From the NCBI GenBank assembly GCA_932521025.1, contig OW051470.1, positions 1,240,001 to 1,304,000 of the forward strand: 64,000 nucleotides of DNA, given 5' to 3'. Each line of letters starts with the position of its first letter. The stretch's first letter is position 1. The position numbers and the translations under genes were made by a program. The notes under the pieces were generated by a model that saw nothing but the letters and a program-made list of their open reading frames with translations, searched no databases and was not told the origin of the DNA. This DNA is from Oscheius onirici. Lineage: Eukaryota > Nematoda > Chromadorea > Rhabditida > Rhabditidae. Shown one piece after another: positions 32,581-43,487 of this stretch.

Positions 32581-32824
32581 ACTCTTTTTGTTTATTTTTT
32601 TTACAAACTTCTTGTACTTTTCTTGTTCCACTTTCTTGATCTTTTCCTCACGTTTTGGAATTTCCAGAGGCTATAAAAAAACGGGACAGAATTTCAGTCA
32701 AAGGGCACCCAACGACATTGTGATAAGATGTGAACTGTCGAGTCTGTAGCCCGAACATTCTACTAGACCACGGTTTCCAAAAGAAGTTTTTATGAAGAAA
32801 AGACATTTCTCTAACCTCGTTCTA

Positions 32825-34604
32825 CTACTTCGGAGGAGCTGGTCCGTTGAACTTCGGACGATATTGATACTTGGCGGGAACACTTCCTCGGATTGGAGCA
32901 GGCAGTGGAAGGACCATCGGTTTGACTGCTGGAGACTGAGGCATCATTGGATTGACGGCAGGAGTCAAAGATGGAGGCATCATCGGACTGAAGGGGAGAC
33001 ATCATTGGATTGAGAGCAGGAGACGGAGGAGCCGTTTTGGTTAAAGTAGTAGTCGTGGGAGTAACGAGCTTTTTCACCTCTTCCTTTTTGTCCTTTGGCA
33101 TTTCCTGGCCTGTGAGACGGGCTATAGCCTCTAGACGCTCCTGTCGCTTTTGTTTTCTCTTACAGCAGATACAACAGGCGATAATGCCGCCACAGCAGGC
33201 CAGGAGATGGAGCAAACCGATGACAATGAGCAGAGTGCCCCACCAGGGAAAGCCACACTCGTCGGCGTTGAGTGAGAGACGGGTTTCTGCTTGAAGGCCG
33301 GACTTTTTGAGCCAGTACTTGACGTCATTGTGGCACATTCCGCCTTTGCAGAAACAGGCGGCGGCTTCGTCATCGACTTTGACGCAGCCCTGGAATTGAG
33401 AGGGTGAGACAGACAGGAACAGTAACTTACATTCCAGCCAGGATTCTTCTCTCCAGCAGGCAGAACAGACAGTTTTCCAATATCGAATGGGATGCTGCGA
33501 AATGCTGCGAAAAGTGCCCGATTGGGATCGTCGCCAAATGTTTCAAGACGAATGTAACAGCCGTAGATAATCTCCATCATTTTCTGAAAGCTCACTAGCT
33601 ACAGCAATCCCACAAACTTATACCATGTCCTTCTGCTGCGGCTCACTACTCTTTCATCGTCCTGAAGCCATCCAGCTGCGCAATTATTATATGTTCCATC
33701 GGCTTCTTTCCCGAAACTTTACCTGCGGGCCTCGATGATCTTGTCGTCTATTGTTGGTGCCGCAATTGTAGTCGTAGTAACAGTTCCATGGCAAGGATAG
33801 TCCAGTTTTAATGTGATCTTGTACTCGATGTTGGTCTTTTCCAACCAGTGATTCAAATCAAGGTTGCACATTCCAGAGTTGCAGTAGCACCTGTAGTTGT
33901 CATACTTGTCGCGTTGGCAGGTCTAAAAGGTCAATTGAGTGCTGTGACTGTCACTGTCACTGTTACTATTTCAATTACTGTTACTTCCGACCCACCTCCC
34001 ATTGATCCTTTTCGGCGACTTCGGCACTTCTGTATTGAAGTAGGGCACTAAAGCGGAAATATACGCCTTCTTCTTTGGGTCTTATGGCTAGTTCACATCC
34101 ATGTAGATTTTCTGAAGCCGTCTGAAATCTCAGTATGATGCATCAACAGAGGAAACCCACAACTGAGGTTCTCTTCTGATCATCTATGTAACCGCTTGCA
34201 CAGCTTGAAGCGCAGTAAACGATGGGCGTTGCCGTCACATCCCGGCTGCAGTTAGGCTTATAGTGATGAGGCTTGAAGTTGATTTAAGGCAGCATTTCAT
34301 TCCCTTCGCGTGCCCAGTAGTCGCTGTCGATGTTGCACATTCCATAATTGTAGAAGCACTCGTGGCGTGTCATATCACCATTTTCATAATCAGTTCTTTT
34401 CAATTGGCACTTCTTTAAAATTTCTTGGGTTTGGCGTGAATCAATGAAAACTTACTCCCCACTCAAGTGGCTGTTTCAGAGCTTCTTCCTCCTTGATAGC
34501 ACTGAACATGAGAAGATATCCACCAATTAAAAGCTTGCATCCATATCTGTTCTCTTCTGTCTCCTGAACGAGTTGTGTGAGGCGGACGGGGAGAGGCAGA
34601 GACA
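32825..34604 (-). pseudogene. ET-module-like surface protein, C-terminal part (several disruptions)
   Basis: A series of phase-0 exons encodes cysteine-rich domains of the form Y-G-C...C-x-C...G-M-C-N-x-D-x-x-W, for example RCYCNSGMCNLDLNHWLEK (about 33880) and MCHNDVKYWLKKSGL. The last exons give a transmembrane segment (GTLLIVIGLLHLLACC), a basic stop-transfer region (CKRKQKRQERLE) and a Thr/Pro/Met-rich tail. The pattern resembles the nematode ET module of extracellular proteins. In-frame stops occur in the exon ending near 34287 and after EARR near 33723. A G4 run at 32993-32996 shifts the tail out of the frame kept by the paralogue at 41.4 kb. It may be one decaying gene or a sequence with indel errors. 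Confidence 0.5.
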
Positions 34605-34647
34605 GAGGGACAGAGAGACAGAAATATCCAAAACAGCCTACAATCTG

Positions 34648-34792
34648 GTTTTGTGAAAAAGTGGATTCTTTTAGACAAAAGGGATTTGTCTCTGCCCTGT
34701 GTTTTTCGGACAAAAAGTGAACAATACAAAGTGGATTATAAGAACTCAACAAAAAATGAACAATATTGCGCACAAAGGTCAAATCCACGGCT
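34648..34792. repeat. 145-bp direct repeat, left copy
   Basis: It matches 38088-38246 in the same orientation (TTGTGAAAAAGTGGATTCTT ... GCGCACAAAGGTCAAATCCA) with about 90% identity by eye. The word AAAAAGTGAACAAT occurs twice inside each copy. The pair brackets the block with the gene at 35.6-37.2 kb. Confidence 0.8.
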
Positions 34793-35631
34793 TTCGTCAG
34801 AGAACCAGACGTCCTATTTTTAAGAATCAGAAATATTTTAATGACTAAAATGAAGAAGAGTCGTGTTGTATCAGCGCTTATTTCATGCTCTCCAACGTAA
34901 CCTTTGAACCTTTATATTCAGAAAGTTTTAATGGAAAATATGCGCCGGAAGTGAGGCCACCAGCTTCATCACAGTCGCTCGACGAGAATGTGTGGCCTCA
35001 TTCGCCGGACTATCGAGTGAGCTACCAGATAAGCCTTTAGAGTGACAAGCCAGAGTTTGGATTAAAGCTGACAAGTTAAAAAGACGGTTTTTGGACGCTT
35101 TGATCTCGCAGTTTCATCCCAGTTCAGGCAAAAATTGATTCTTCTAGCTAGGCCTATTTGAAAACACCTGAGTACTGAGTGTGGAACTAATTTCCCAGCC
35201 CAGTTCCCGGCCCAAGTTTCTGCTTGTCTTGTTGCTATAGCCAAAAAATTAATTATCCCGAAAAGTGTGTTTTTGAGGTTTTTGAGAAAGAAGAACCATC
35301 TATTTTTCTGTTTGCGTCAACCTGGGTCTTCTCCCTTATCACGGCGTACCTAAATGTTATCAATCGATCAGGCCCGCTAGAAAGAAGCAGGCGATTGCCT
35401 TCATTTTTTAGCATACTCATTTATTACCAGACGACTTCGTCGCCGTAGCGCCAAACTTTTTTGCCTAAGCCTGAAACTGAAGCATTGTCCTACGGGTCAA
35501 TCTGTTTCTCTTGGACCCTTTCAAACCATCTCTACCACAACAAGAGTAAGCCGTGGGCAAACAAACAGACAAACAATAGTTTAGATTCTCATTTTATAGT
35601 TTTCGTGAAAATAGAAAAAAAAGGTTCTAGA

Positions 35632-37153
35632 ATGCCTGCTAAGAAGAGAAAGTGTGATCCGAAAACGGAAGAGCTGGAGCCCACAGAAGCTGATCTTCTT
35701 CCTTTTCAAGAAATTCAGCGCCATATGCTCAGAATATTAAACAAAGTTGGTTTATTGCCCTATGAATAAAAAGGATTAAAATTTAGGTTGACGTAAAAGA
35801 TTTCATTGAAATAGTCACATGTTCAAGAGTTGTGACTAGTTTCGTCGAGGCCAATGTAGCGCAGATTGAAGTTCGGCTGGGAAAAAAACTTAGCATCAGC
35901 GAGATCAATGGATTTTTGGTCAGGAAGACAAGATCGTGACGGAACAGTCGTAAGAAGAATAAGTTAACGTATCTTTCAGGTATACGGTTGTCCAATCGGC
36001 CTCACTGCGTACACAGATGACGGAACTTTCAACCATGTAAAAACGTCGCCCCTGATCGGTACCATGTACTACGATTTTATTTCCATTGTGAGTTGGCTGT
36101 TCAAATCATTGTCGATATACAGTTCAGAAGCTCGACGACGACAAGTTAGAGGAGCTGACGTATATTTTGAATGTGTACAAGTTTTCTTGCACTACACTAG
36201 AGCTGCTGTACGAACCTTTTTTAGACATTGTCTGTGACAAGATCCACTTCAAGAAACTGGAAATACGTGATCTCTCCCAGGAACAGTTGTCCAAGATCCC
36301 ACAGGCGAGTTTACTATGAAATAGTACGAGGATTGATTTGTCAGACGTGCTCCCATTTGATGGTATACAAGATAACGCAGTTCGTGCCGTTCTCAGCTCT
36401 TAATCGTTTTGAGTCGGTCGAAGTTATCGAAAGACACGGTCTTTCACTCGACGACATTCAGCTCTACGTCAGTGTAAGTTATCAATATACTGTCTCTCGG
36501 ACTTTTTTAAATTTCTATTTTTTCAGGAATTCGTCAATGGCGACCGTTGCAACCTTCGGAAATTAGTTATTCCGTCTGTGGACGATGATTTGACGGTGGC
36601 CATCCCCGGCTGCTGCAAACTCTTCCACGGAGTTTATGGCAATCGGTCAGAGACGGTGGCAGTGAATGTGAAGATCGATAACAATATCCCCGGCTGCTGC
36701 AAATTCTTCCACGGAGATTATGGCAATCGGTCAGAGACGGTGGCAGTGAATGCGAAGATCGATAACAACGAGCTCATCGTCGGAATTTGTACCAAAAGTC
36801 GTGGGCAGGAATGGTCCTGTATGGAGGACAATAGGTTTAACAAGAAGTGGATGACTGCGATCCTAGAACACAGGGACTGGGTCGCACCCATTAGCTTTGG
36901 AAGACGCGCAGCTGGCCGATTCGAGCCTCTGACCAGCATTCTCTCAGCCAAACAGTCAGCACCGATCCCGATCCCGAAGCTCTTCCCGTTACCTTACGTG
37001 GAGTACATCCTGAAGCTCTTCCCGTTACCTTTCGAGCAGTACGAGGCTGCATTCATCGAGTTCATCGCTGAACAGAATGAACGGCTGAGAAAATATGAGA
37101 CGGAGAAGGAGGAGAGGAAGAGAAGCCTTCGGTCCGCTACCAAGAAAAACTAG
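35632..37153 (+). CDS. Hypothetical F-box-associated-like protein with internal duplication (6 exons, 428 aa)
   Basis: Exons 35632-35745, 35787-35918, 35980-36087, 36128-36304, 36345-36473 and 36527-37153 join in phase. The introns are 41, 61, 40, 40 and 53 nt; the fourth uses a GC donor (GCGAGT). The start MPAKKRKC is basic and nuclear-signal-like. The middle (FIEIVTCSRVVTSFVEANV, QKLDDDKLEELTYILNVYK, HLMVYKITQFVPFSALNRF) resembles the alternating strand/helix pattern of nematode F-box-associated proteins, but no clear F-box is visible and the call is tentative. In exon 6 a 29-residue unit containing IPGCCKxFHGxYGNRSETV is duplicated in tandem, and a shorter KLFPLP unit is also repeated. The C-terminus is charged and helical. 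The gene lies between direct repeats inside the ET-module array. Confidence 0.55.
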
Positions 37154-38087
37154 AAGAAGTACAGGCCGTCTCCAATACGATCAAGCTGTATTACTCATTC
37201 TTCATTAAGTGTAGCTTTTCCGTATCTTTGAATGTCTCGGTGTAAGAGTACTCAAGAATAGTTGTTTACTTACTATTCCATGTAATTTCATTATCACATG
37301 ATGATTCTTTTCCCGTCCATTTCGCTATAGTTTGTTCAGCAGCTCAGCGGAAAAAACTTCGCCATTATGAAATTCGTGACGGGAACCACGGGGGCAGGCG
37401 CGCCAGAAGCATTTTCAGATTTCGGGACCCTTTCCATCGGATTCAGCGTAAAAAATTACCCCTAGCGCCTTTGTTTCAAGCAGATAGCTCGAAAACTTAA
37501 AAAGTTAGACAAAGTTCTAGTTTTCCATAACGTCCGTCGTCCGCGGTTGTGCGCGATTTATGGGCTCATTTTTGCGAATTTTTCTCTGAAATTTTGGATA
37601 GAGGTATAACTAAGTCTATCTCAGAGGGGGTATCTTTTAGAATTTTGTTTTTCGGACTGGATCATACCTCTACGCCCCGCATTTTTTGGACAGAAATTTT
37701 TTACCAAAAAACTTGGTGTATTGTTAAGGGTCGCCACTCCACCCACACGACCCGGGTTCGATCCCGCCCTTTCTGCAAACCTTTTTGCTAAATTGTTTTG
37801 AGCAGGAATTGACTTCACCCACGCTCTGGCAACTTTTTGTGATCGCATTCGACCGTTCCCCGTTCCCAGTTTTCTGTTTCTATTCGAGCCCTGTAAAATT
37901 CGAAAGGTAGTGGGAAATACCCAATCCTTTTTTGGAGCAGCTCGCCATCGGCTAAGTTCTGACCTGTCTGGTCTCGATCTTGTGTCGGTGCAAAAATGAA
38001 TCGAAGCTTGCCGAAAACGATGGTTCACACTTTTTGCTTGTGTATAGAGAACCTCTATTCGTAAATTCCATGAATTTTGACAAAAAG
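37154..38087. other. Intergenic, tRNA-like remnant only
   Basis: Unstructured AT-rich sequence. 37715-37775 has a B-box-like GGGTTCGATCCCG but no foldable tRNA (see rejected list). Confidence 0.4.
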
Positions 38088-38246
38088 TGAACAATCTGGA
38101 TTTGTGAAAAAGTGGATTCTTTATACAAAGAGGGATTTGTCTTTACCCTGTGTTTTTAGGAGACCGGACAAAAAGTGAACAATACAAAGTGGATTGTAAG
38201 AACTGAACAAAAAGTGAACAATAATGCGCACAAAGGTCAAATCCAC
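38088..38246. repeat. 145-bp direct repeat, right copy
   Basis: Partner of 34648-34792. Its right end (GGTCAAATCCACGG) is where the element at 38252 is inserted; AAATCCACG reappears at the other side of that element. Confidence 0.8.
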
Positions 38247-38251
38247 GGTCC

Positions 38252-38680
38252 TAGTGCATAAGTGGGGGTCTTAAGAAACTTCTGGGGTCATAAAAAGTAT
38301 CATGGTCTTAAAAAAAGAACGCAATTTTCCAAAGTATGCTTCTGGTGATAGCCTAAGCTTTTAGCAGGGGTTATCACTCTCGCTGTGGGCTTTCAGTTGG
38401 GTATGGGATGTCATAACTTCCTGGCAATCAGTGCTTTTAGTGATAGCCTAAGCATTTATAAGGGGTTATCACTCTCACTGTGTATCTGAGTTGAGCTGTA
38501 GAAGTCATAACTTTCTTTCTTTGTTGCAAAAAAACAACTTTGTTATGGGAAATCCGAGCGACAGAAAGAACGAAAAAAAAACTGAAAACAAGCGATAAAA
38601 ACCAGTTTTCTGGAACAAACCATTTTTCTTTTTTTTAAGACCCCCGAAGTTTCTTAAGATCCCCACTTATGCACTAGGAC
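38252..38680. mobile_element. Foldback element with CCTAGTGCATAAGTGGGG ends and internal tandem hairpins
   Basis: CCTAGTGCATAAGTGGGG at the left is mirrored as CCCCACTTATGCACTAGG at the right, with inversion continuing through CTTAAGAAACTTC. Inside, a unit of about 100 bp is repeated twice, and each has a GTGATAGCC...GGTTATCAC stem. The flanks share CAAATCCACG / CAAAATCCACG, consistent with target duplication. Confidence 0.75.
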
Positions 38681-38775
38681 AAAATCCACGTCTTTCCTCA
38701 GAGAACCAGAAAAACTAAATCAAGGCGGATGTGGAGAGGCAGAGACAGAGGGACAGAAATAACTAAAACAACCTA

Positions 38776-41077
38776 CAATTTGTCCTCTAAGTTTTTTCAT
38801 CTGGTCAAAATAATTGTAGTCGATTCGGCCGACAGCACATCTGGAGCAGTTCATTGGAGGAAGAATGAGAGATGGAGCAGGAGTCGTACTAAGTAAAATC
38901 GTCGTAGTAAGTGCTGTAGGAATCGTATCGTTGCTACAGTCAGTCGTGTGCTTGAAGTCGGACAAAAATTTGTCTCGGAGCAGCTTGAAATTGCTCACAT
39001 TTGAAACTCTATTGGACCAGTAGGCGGTGTCAATGTTGCACATTCCAAAGTCGCAAGAACAGGTCACATTTTTGGAGTCTTGACCAAATGTACAATTCTG
39101 AAAGATAACTTTGTTGGAGCAATGGAAAAACAAACCCCAAATTCTGTAGAATTTTTGATGTCACCCTCCTGCAATGCACTAAACTCAAAGCCGAGCAGCC
39201 AATTGGATCCAGTTCGATTTTCGTGAGTGCTGACAACTCGACATCCATATCTGTTCACTTCAGTGTCCTGAATTTTCGTGGCTTGTTAGGAAAAAAACGA
39301 CATATACCAGTTCCCTTTCAATATTTCGAGCTTGGTATTCATCCATAAAAGAAAATGTCACAGTCCTCTTTCCCGGAGAAGTTGCTTCGACCAACTAAAT
39401 GATACATCTATGGGTACCGTCACTCGTTCCCTGAAAATTGTACGTGTCATTTACTATTTCCTTCATTCTTTCAATAAACAAAACCTACAATCTGTCCCAT
39501 CGGCTTGATTATGCTCCCATCCATTTCATCTACGACCATGCCGTGGGCGCACTTGGTACAGTCCAGGGTAGTGATCGTCCTGGCAGTGAAACTGTAGGGA
39601 ACTGTACTCGCTGTGCTAGTACTGATCATTGTGCTCGTGACTGTAGCAGCAGCTTCCGTAGTCGTCGCCGATTGTGTAGTCGTCGTTTTGGGACATGGAT
39701 GAACATATTCAATTTTTGTTGAGCCTCCTAGACCAGACTTTTCGAGCCAGAATTGAACGTCCAGATTGCAAAAGGCTCCTCGACAGTAGCAGGTGACAGC
39801 TCTTGACCCTGGCTTTGATTTCTTCTGTGAACAGTCATCCCATTTTGACTTGTTTCCCACTTTTCGGGCTCCCTGTTCGGCCAGAGAACTGTACTTTACA
39901 GTCAGATTCCTCTCGCTCGTAGAATTGGTATCGTCGAAGTGAATGAGACAGCCGTAGATACCGTTAGTCGTCGCCTAAAAGAATAATCAGTTACTGCGGG
40001 TTGGGCGATAGTTTTGTCTGCAAAAGTACGTAACTCGTTTTAAAAATAGAAAACGATTTTTTTTTCAATCCGATTTTGTTTACTATCGATATCGACGTAG
40101 TAAACCGATAGTAACGTTTTTCTCCGAGCTCTGCTGGATCTTTTTTCCATTTTTGTGACCGTAGGTTCTTTATCGAGCGCTACGATTTATGAAACAAAAC
40201 CGGATTGGAAAAAATTAGTTTTCTATTTTTAAAACGAGTTACGTACTTTTGCAGACAAAACTATCGCCCAACCTTGAGTCACTGACAGTCATTCTGTCTA
40301 AAAATGAACCCACAATCTGACTCAGAGCCTTGATGACATTCTTCCCGTCGTCTACGATTTTTCCCTCGGCGCAGACGTCTTGTAAACATTGATCCGTGTA
40401 GCTGTAAAAGTCTTGAAGGGTGACTCTTTCTCCGAATTCGACGACTTGACCAATCCAGCGCCCGACATCCAGATTACACAGTCCGGTCTTGCAAAAGCAG
40501 GATACTTTGTGGCATTGCTGAAAACTTAAGATCTGGGCCTAAAAACACGCATACCTTCCACATCAAGATTGCACAGGCCATGTTTGCAGAAGCAAATGTA
40601 CCTGTATTCTGAGAGCTTGACGCATTCAGACCATGCGGATTCGTCTGTGACGAATTCTGCTTCTGATTTTCGTAGGGCGGAGAATCAAATTTTGTAGACT
40701 GAATCTATCAACATGATGTCGATGAAACAGCCGTAGACAGCCGTTGCTGAAACATTTTCAGTATTTTTCCCCTGTCCCTGTCCCTCTACAAATAGAAATC
40801 AACCTACAATCTGTTCCCGAGACTTGACGCTCTTCCCATCGTCCCATACGGCCTCAGGAGCACACTTGGTACAGTCGAGAGTAGTGGCCGGGCGAGTAGT
40901 CGTCGGTGGAAGTGCACTCACTGTGCTACTACTGGTCGTCGCAGTAAAAACTGGGCTTGTAGTAGAGACTGTGGTGGTAGCATCAAGAGACGTCGACGAT
41001 TGATTTGCTATTCCGCTGAGGTCGATAGTAGCTGCTACCGTAGCCATCGCGAAGAAGAGAACAAGACGCTGTCGCAT
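38776..41077 (-). pseudogene. ET-module-like secreted/surface protein, N-terminal part (internal stops)
   Basis: Exon 1 (41077-40808) encodes a signal peptide (MRQRLVLFFAMATVAA), a Ser/Thr-rich region and LDCTKCAPEAVWDD. Later exons repeat a two-exon domain: first C-x2-C...Q-I ending at a phase-0 GTAGGT or GTGGGT donor, then Y-G-C...C-x-C...C-N-x-D. Examples are CFCKTGLCNLDVGRWIG (near 40470) and CYCRGAFCNLDVQFWLEKSG (near 39750). Four or so domains are present, separated by Thr-rich linkers. In-frame stops occur in the exon near 40695 (TGA) and near 39394 (TAG), so the array is decaying, or those exons are skipped. The last exon ends RGQI at 38776, and its expected partner exon lies at 34604, beyond the inserted block. 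Confidence 0.55.
40000..40273. mobile_element. Foldback MITE (GGTTGGGCGATAGTTTTGTC ends)
   Basis: Inverted arms of about 60 bp, including CTGCAAAAGTACGTAACTCG, lie in an intron of the ET-module gene. Its GCAAAAGTNNGTAAC word is shared with the elements at 7.4, 20.5, 23.4 and 42.2 kb. Confidence 0.85.
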
Positions 41078-41445
41078 GGTAGATTGGAAGCTGTTGACTA
41101 AATCACCTCTGGAGTTTTTAATCCTTTAAAAATAATTTGTAAGAATCCGAACTTTTTTGATTTGGACAGTTTAAACAATTCAGAAATAAAGCCTTTGTGA
41201 ACTTCAGTTTGCTTTCCTCACGGAACTCTACAATCAAGGTAGCAGCTTGAAACGAGACTCTGGACACAAAAAGATATAGAAAGCTTAATGTTTCTTTTAA
41301 TCGTTTCTGTTTTTCAGTTCGTTTCTCTGCCCTTCTGATACACTGTCTTTTTTTCCAAATCAGCATTTCAGGGTTAGATTTAGTCTGCCTGAACCAACTA
41401 AAAGACTGGGTTCAAGAGAATTTTTTATGTTAAAAAGACACGCGT

Positions 41446-41925
41446 TCTAATACTTCGGAGGGAGCATTGGAGGAGCTGGTCCGTTGAACTTCGGAACGGA
41501 AAAAAAAAAGGAAAAAATAATATTGATACTTGGCGGGAACATTTCCTCGGATCGGAGCGGGCAATGGGAGCATCATCGGATCGAAGCTGGGAGCCTGAGG
41601 CATCATTGGATTGCCGGCAGGAGTCGGATATTGGAGCATCATTGGACTGAAGGAAAGAACCGAAGGCATCATTGGATTGAGAGCAGGGGACGGGGGAGTC
41701 GTCTTGGTTACTGTAGTAGTCGTTGGAGTAACGAGCTTCTTCACTTCTTTCTTGTCCATAGGTTCGGTAGTCTATGCTTTTCAGCTACAGCTTTAGCAAA
41801 TCTCTCTTCCGCTTCCAGACGCTCTTTTTTTTACTTCCTTAATTCTAAGGACGATCGCGAAGATGATATGATGGCTCCGCCGCCCATGATGGATCCGATG
41901 ATGGGACCGGCCGTCATGTATTAGA
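41446..41925 (-). pseudogene. Tail fragment of an ET-module-like gene
   Basis: It encodes GPIIGSIMGGGAII, a basic ERLEAEERF segment and KKEVKKLVTPTTTT, then repeats of NPMMPxxxSF, closely matching the tail of the gene at 32.8 kb. Frames do not connect across the whole fragment. About 20 nt of T-rich sequence interrupts the VPAKYQY...PKFNGPAPP end seen intact in the other copy. 41926-42195 holds nothing I can support. Confidence 0.6.
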
Positions 41926-42195
41926 AGAAGACGTCGTCTACATGTGCTCAAATTTGGTGGAAATGAACTTTCCTCGGAGAGATTTGTGAGTTTTTTGATA
42001 GAGTTCAGACTTCCCAGTGAACGTGTCTTTTTCTACCTGATGACGTCCCAAAAATGGATTGGTGAATAAGTCAGAGTCTTCGTGACCTATCCGCATGCTG
42101 TTTTTAGGCTTAGTCGTGTCTACGTCGTGTCTCTACCCAGTAGTCAGCTTAGCTTTAGGTGTGTCATTGAATCTCTCTCTTCCAGTACCTCTACC

Positions 42196-42574
42196 AGAGA
42201 TGTGCCGGATTTTTTGTCTGCAAAAGTGCGTAACGGTTGCGTATTGCCGTTTTTCGCAAAGTTTGCTCATTTTTTGGTTTTTTTTAAATTTTTCATCGAT
42301 GAACGCGGCCCAAGTACACTTGCAAAAAATATACAGACACTAAAAAATAAAAAAGCAGGCAGGAAAATGCAATCCCGTGGAAATCTCGTACGCAATCCCG
42401 CGGGATTCTCTCGGGATCGCGATCACGGGATTGCATTTTCCTGCTAGGAGTCTTCTTTTTATATTTATTTCTGTATTTCTGCAGTGAAAAATATAAAAAC
42501 AAGAAAAAAGTGAAGAAATTTACACAAAAACGACGTTACGCACTTTTGCAGAAAAAAAATTCCGCGCATCTCTG
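42196..42574. mobile_element. Foldback element (AGAGATG...GCAAAAGTGCGTAACG ends)
   Basis: The left TGTCTGCAAAAGTGCGTAACG is mirrored at the right (CGTTACGCACTTTTGCAGA). A central inverted pair around GCAATCCCG/CGGGATTGC is also present. Confidence 0.75.
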
Positions 42575-43296
42575 ATCTCTACCCTCTGTCCATCTGTCCC
42601 TCTCTCTCTTTCAAGTCAAAGGTGACTCTCCAAAGGACACCTTTTCTGCTCGAACAACTTCCAGTCCTAAGAAACTCAAAAAGCTCGCTGAACTCCAACC
42701 TTTATTCTCCTGCCCATTCTGGTCTTTAGAAAGTTGATCTAGGTCGGCCTCCCCCACATCCAGGTGAAAACACTTTGAAGAAGTGATAGAATAGTCAAGA
42801 AGGAATTGAAGATCACATAACTTGTAACTCAAGTCCTTCCTAGACTCCTGAAACCCGTACTCTAGAGTACAGACATTTGCCTCTAGCTTCCGTGTTGAGA
42901 GAGGGAGGTTCTGGATCAAGAATCATGCTCTTTTTCTGACTAACTTATTTACTTCTAAGTTTTCTGTAACACGCGTTTCCATTGTTGATCCAGACTGTAC
43001 AAGTTCTAGTCTCAGCTCTTATATTTAAGACGTTCCATGGTTGGCGGTGTTCTCTTCTCAAACGAGTTTCTTTTGTCGGTACCAATTCCATGCCTCTTCT
43101 TGTCTTCTTTACGCATTTTTTGGTCAGGTTCTATTTCCTGGATGCTTGGTTGTTGTAACCCTGTTTAAAAGTAAAATTTGCGAAACCTCCGGCTCTTCAC
43201 ACATATTTCCGGCAGTTCAGGTCTAGATTGATGATTTTCTTCCAATTGTAGCGTGTCCTGACTCCGGTTTTATCGCGTTATTCACACTGTCTGAAC
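42575..43296. other. Region with one coding-like ORF on the minus strand
   Basis: Minus 42918-42611 is open with protein-like composition (LIQNLPLSTRKLEANV, DLSYKLCDLQFLLDYS), but it has no ATG in frame and no clear acceptor. It could be an internal exon; I do not call it a gene. Confidence 0.3.
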
Positions 43297-43487
43297 CAGG
43301 GTTGCACGGACGTCCGTGTCCGTGTTCGTGTTCGCGAACGAACATTGGGAAGAAAAACTGTTCGTGTTCGGTTCGCAGGCGAACAAAAAGTGCAATGTTC
43401 GGTCCGTGATCTTTCGTCTCAAAAATGCAAGGGGCTGTTCGGTTCATGTTCATGTTCTCCCGAAGTTACGATGTCCGTGCAACCCTG
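43297..43487. mobile_element. hAT-type MITE (191 bp)
   Basis: Ends CAGGGTTGCACGGAC and GTCCGTGCAACCCTG are perfect inverted repeats and start with the CAGGG typical of hAT elements. Flanks GTCTGAAC and GTCTAAAC are an 8-bp target duplication with one change. The interior is rich in GTTCGTGTTCG words. Confidence 0.85.

Noticed and set aside
37690-37780. tRNA-like segment with GGGTTCGATCCCG and a possible A box
   Set aside because: The T-arm pairs only as 4 bp around a 6-nt loop, no anticodon stem forms, and the possible acceptor pairing is over 80 nt apart. At best a tRNA-derived remnant.
39438-39722. Plus-strand ORF of 94 codons
   Set aside because: Shadow of the Thr-rich linker exon of the ET-module-like gene.
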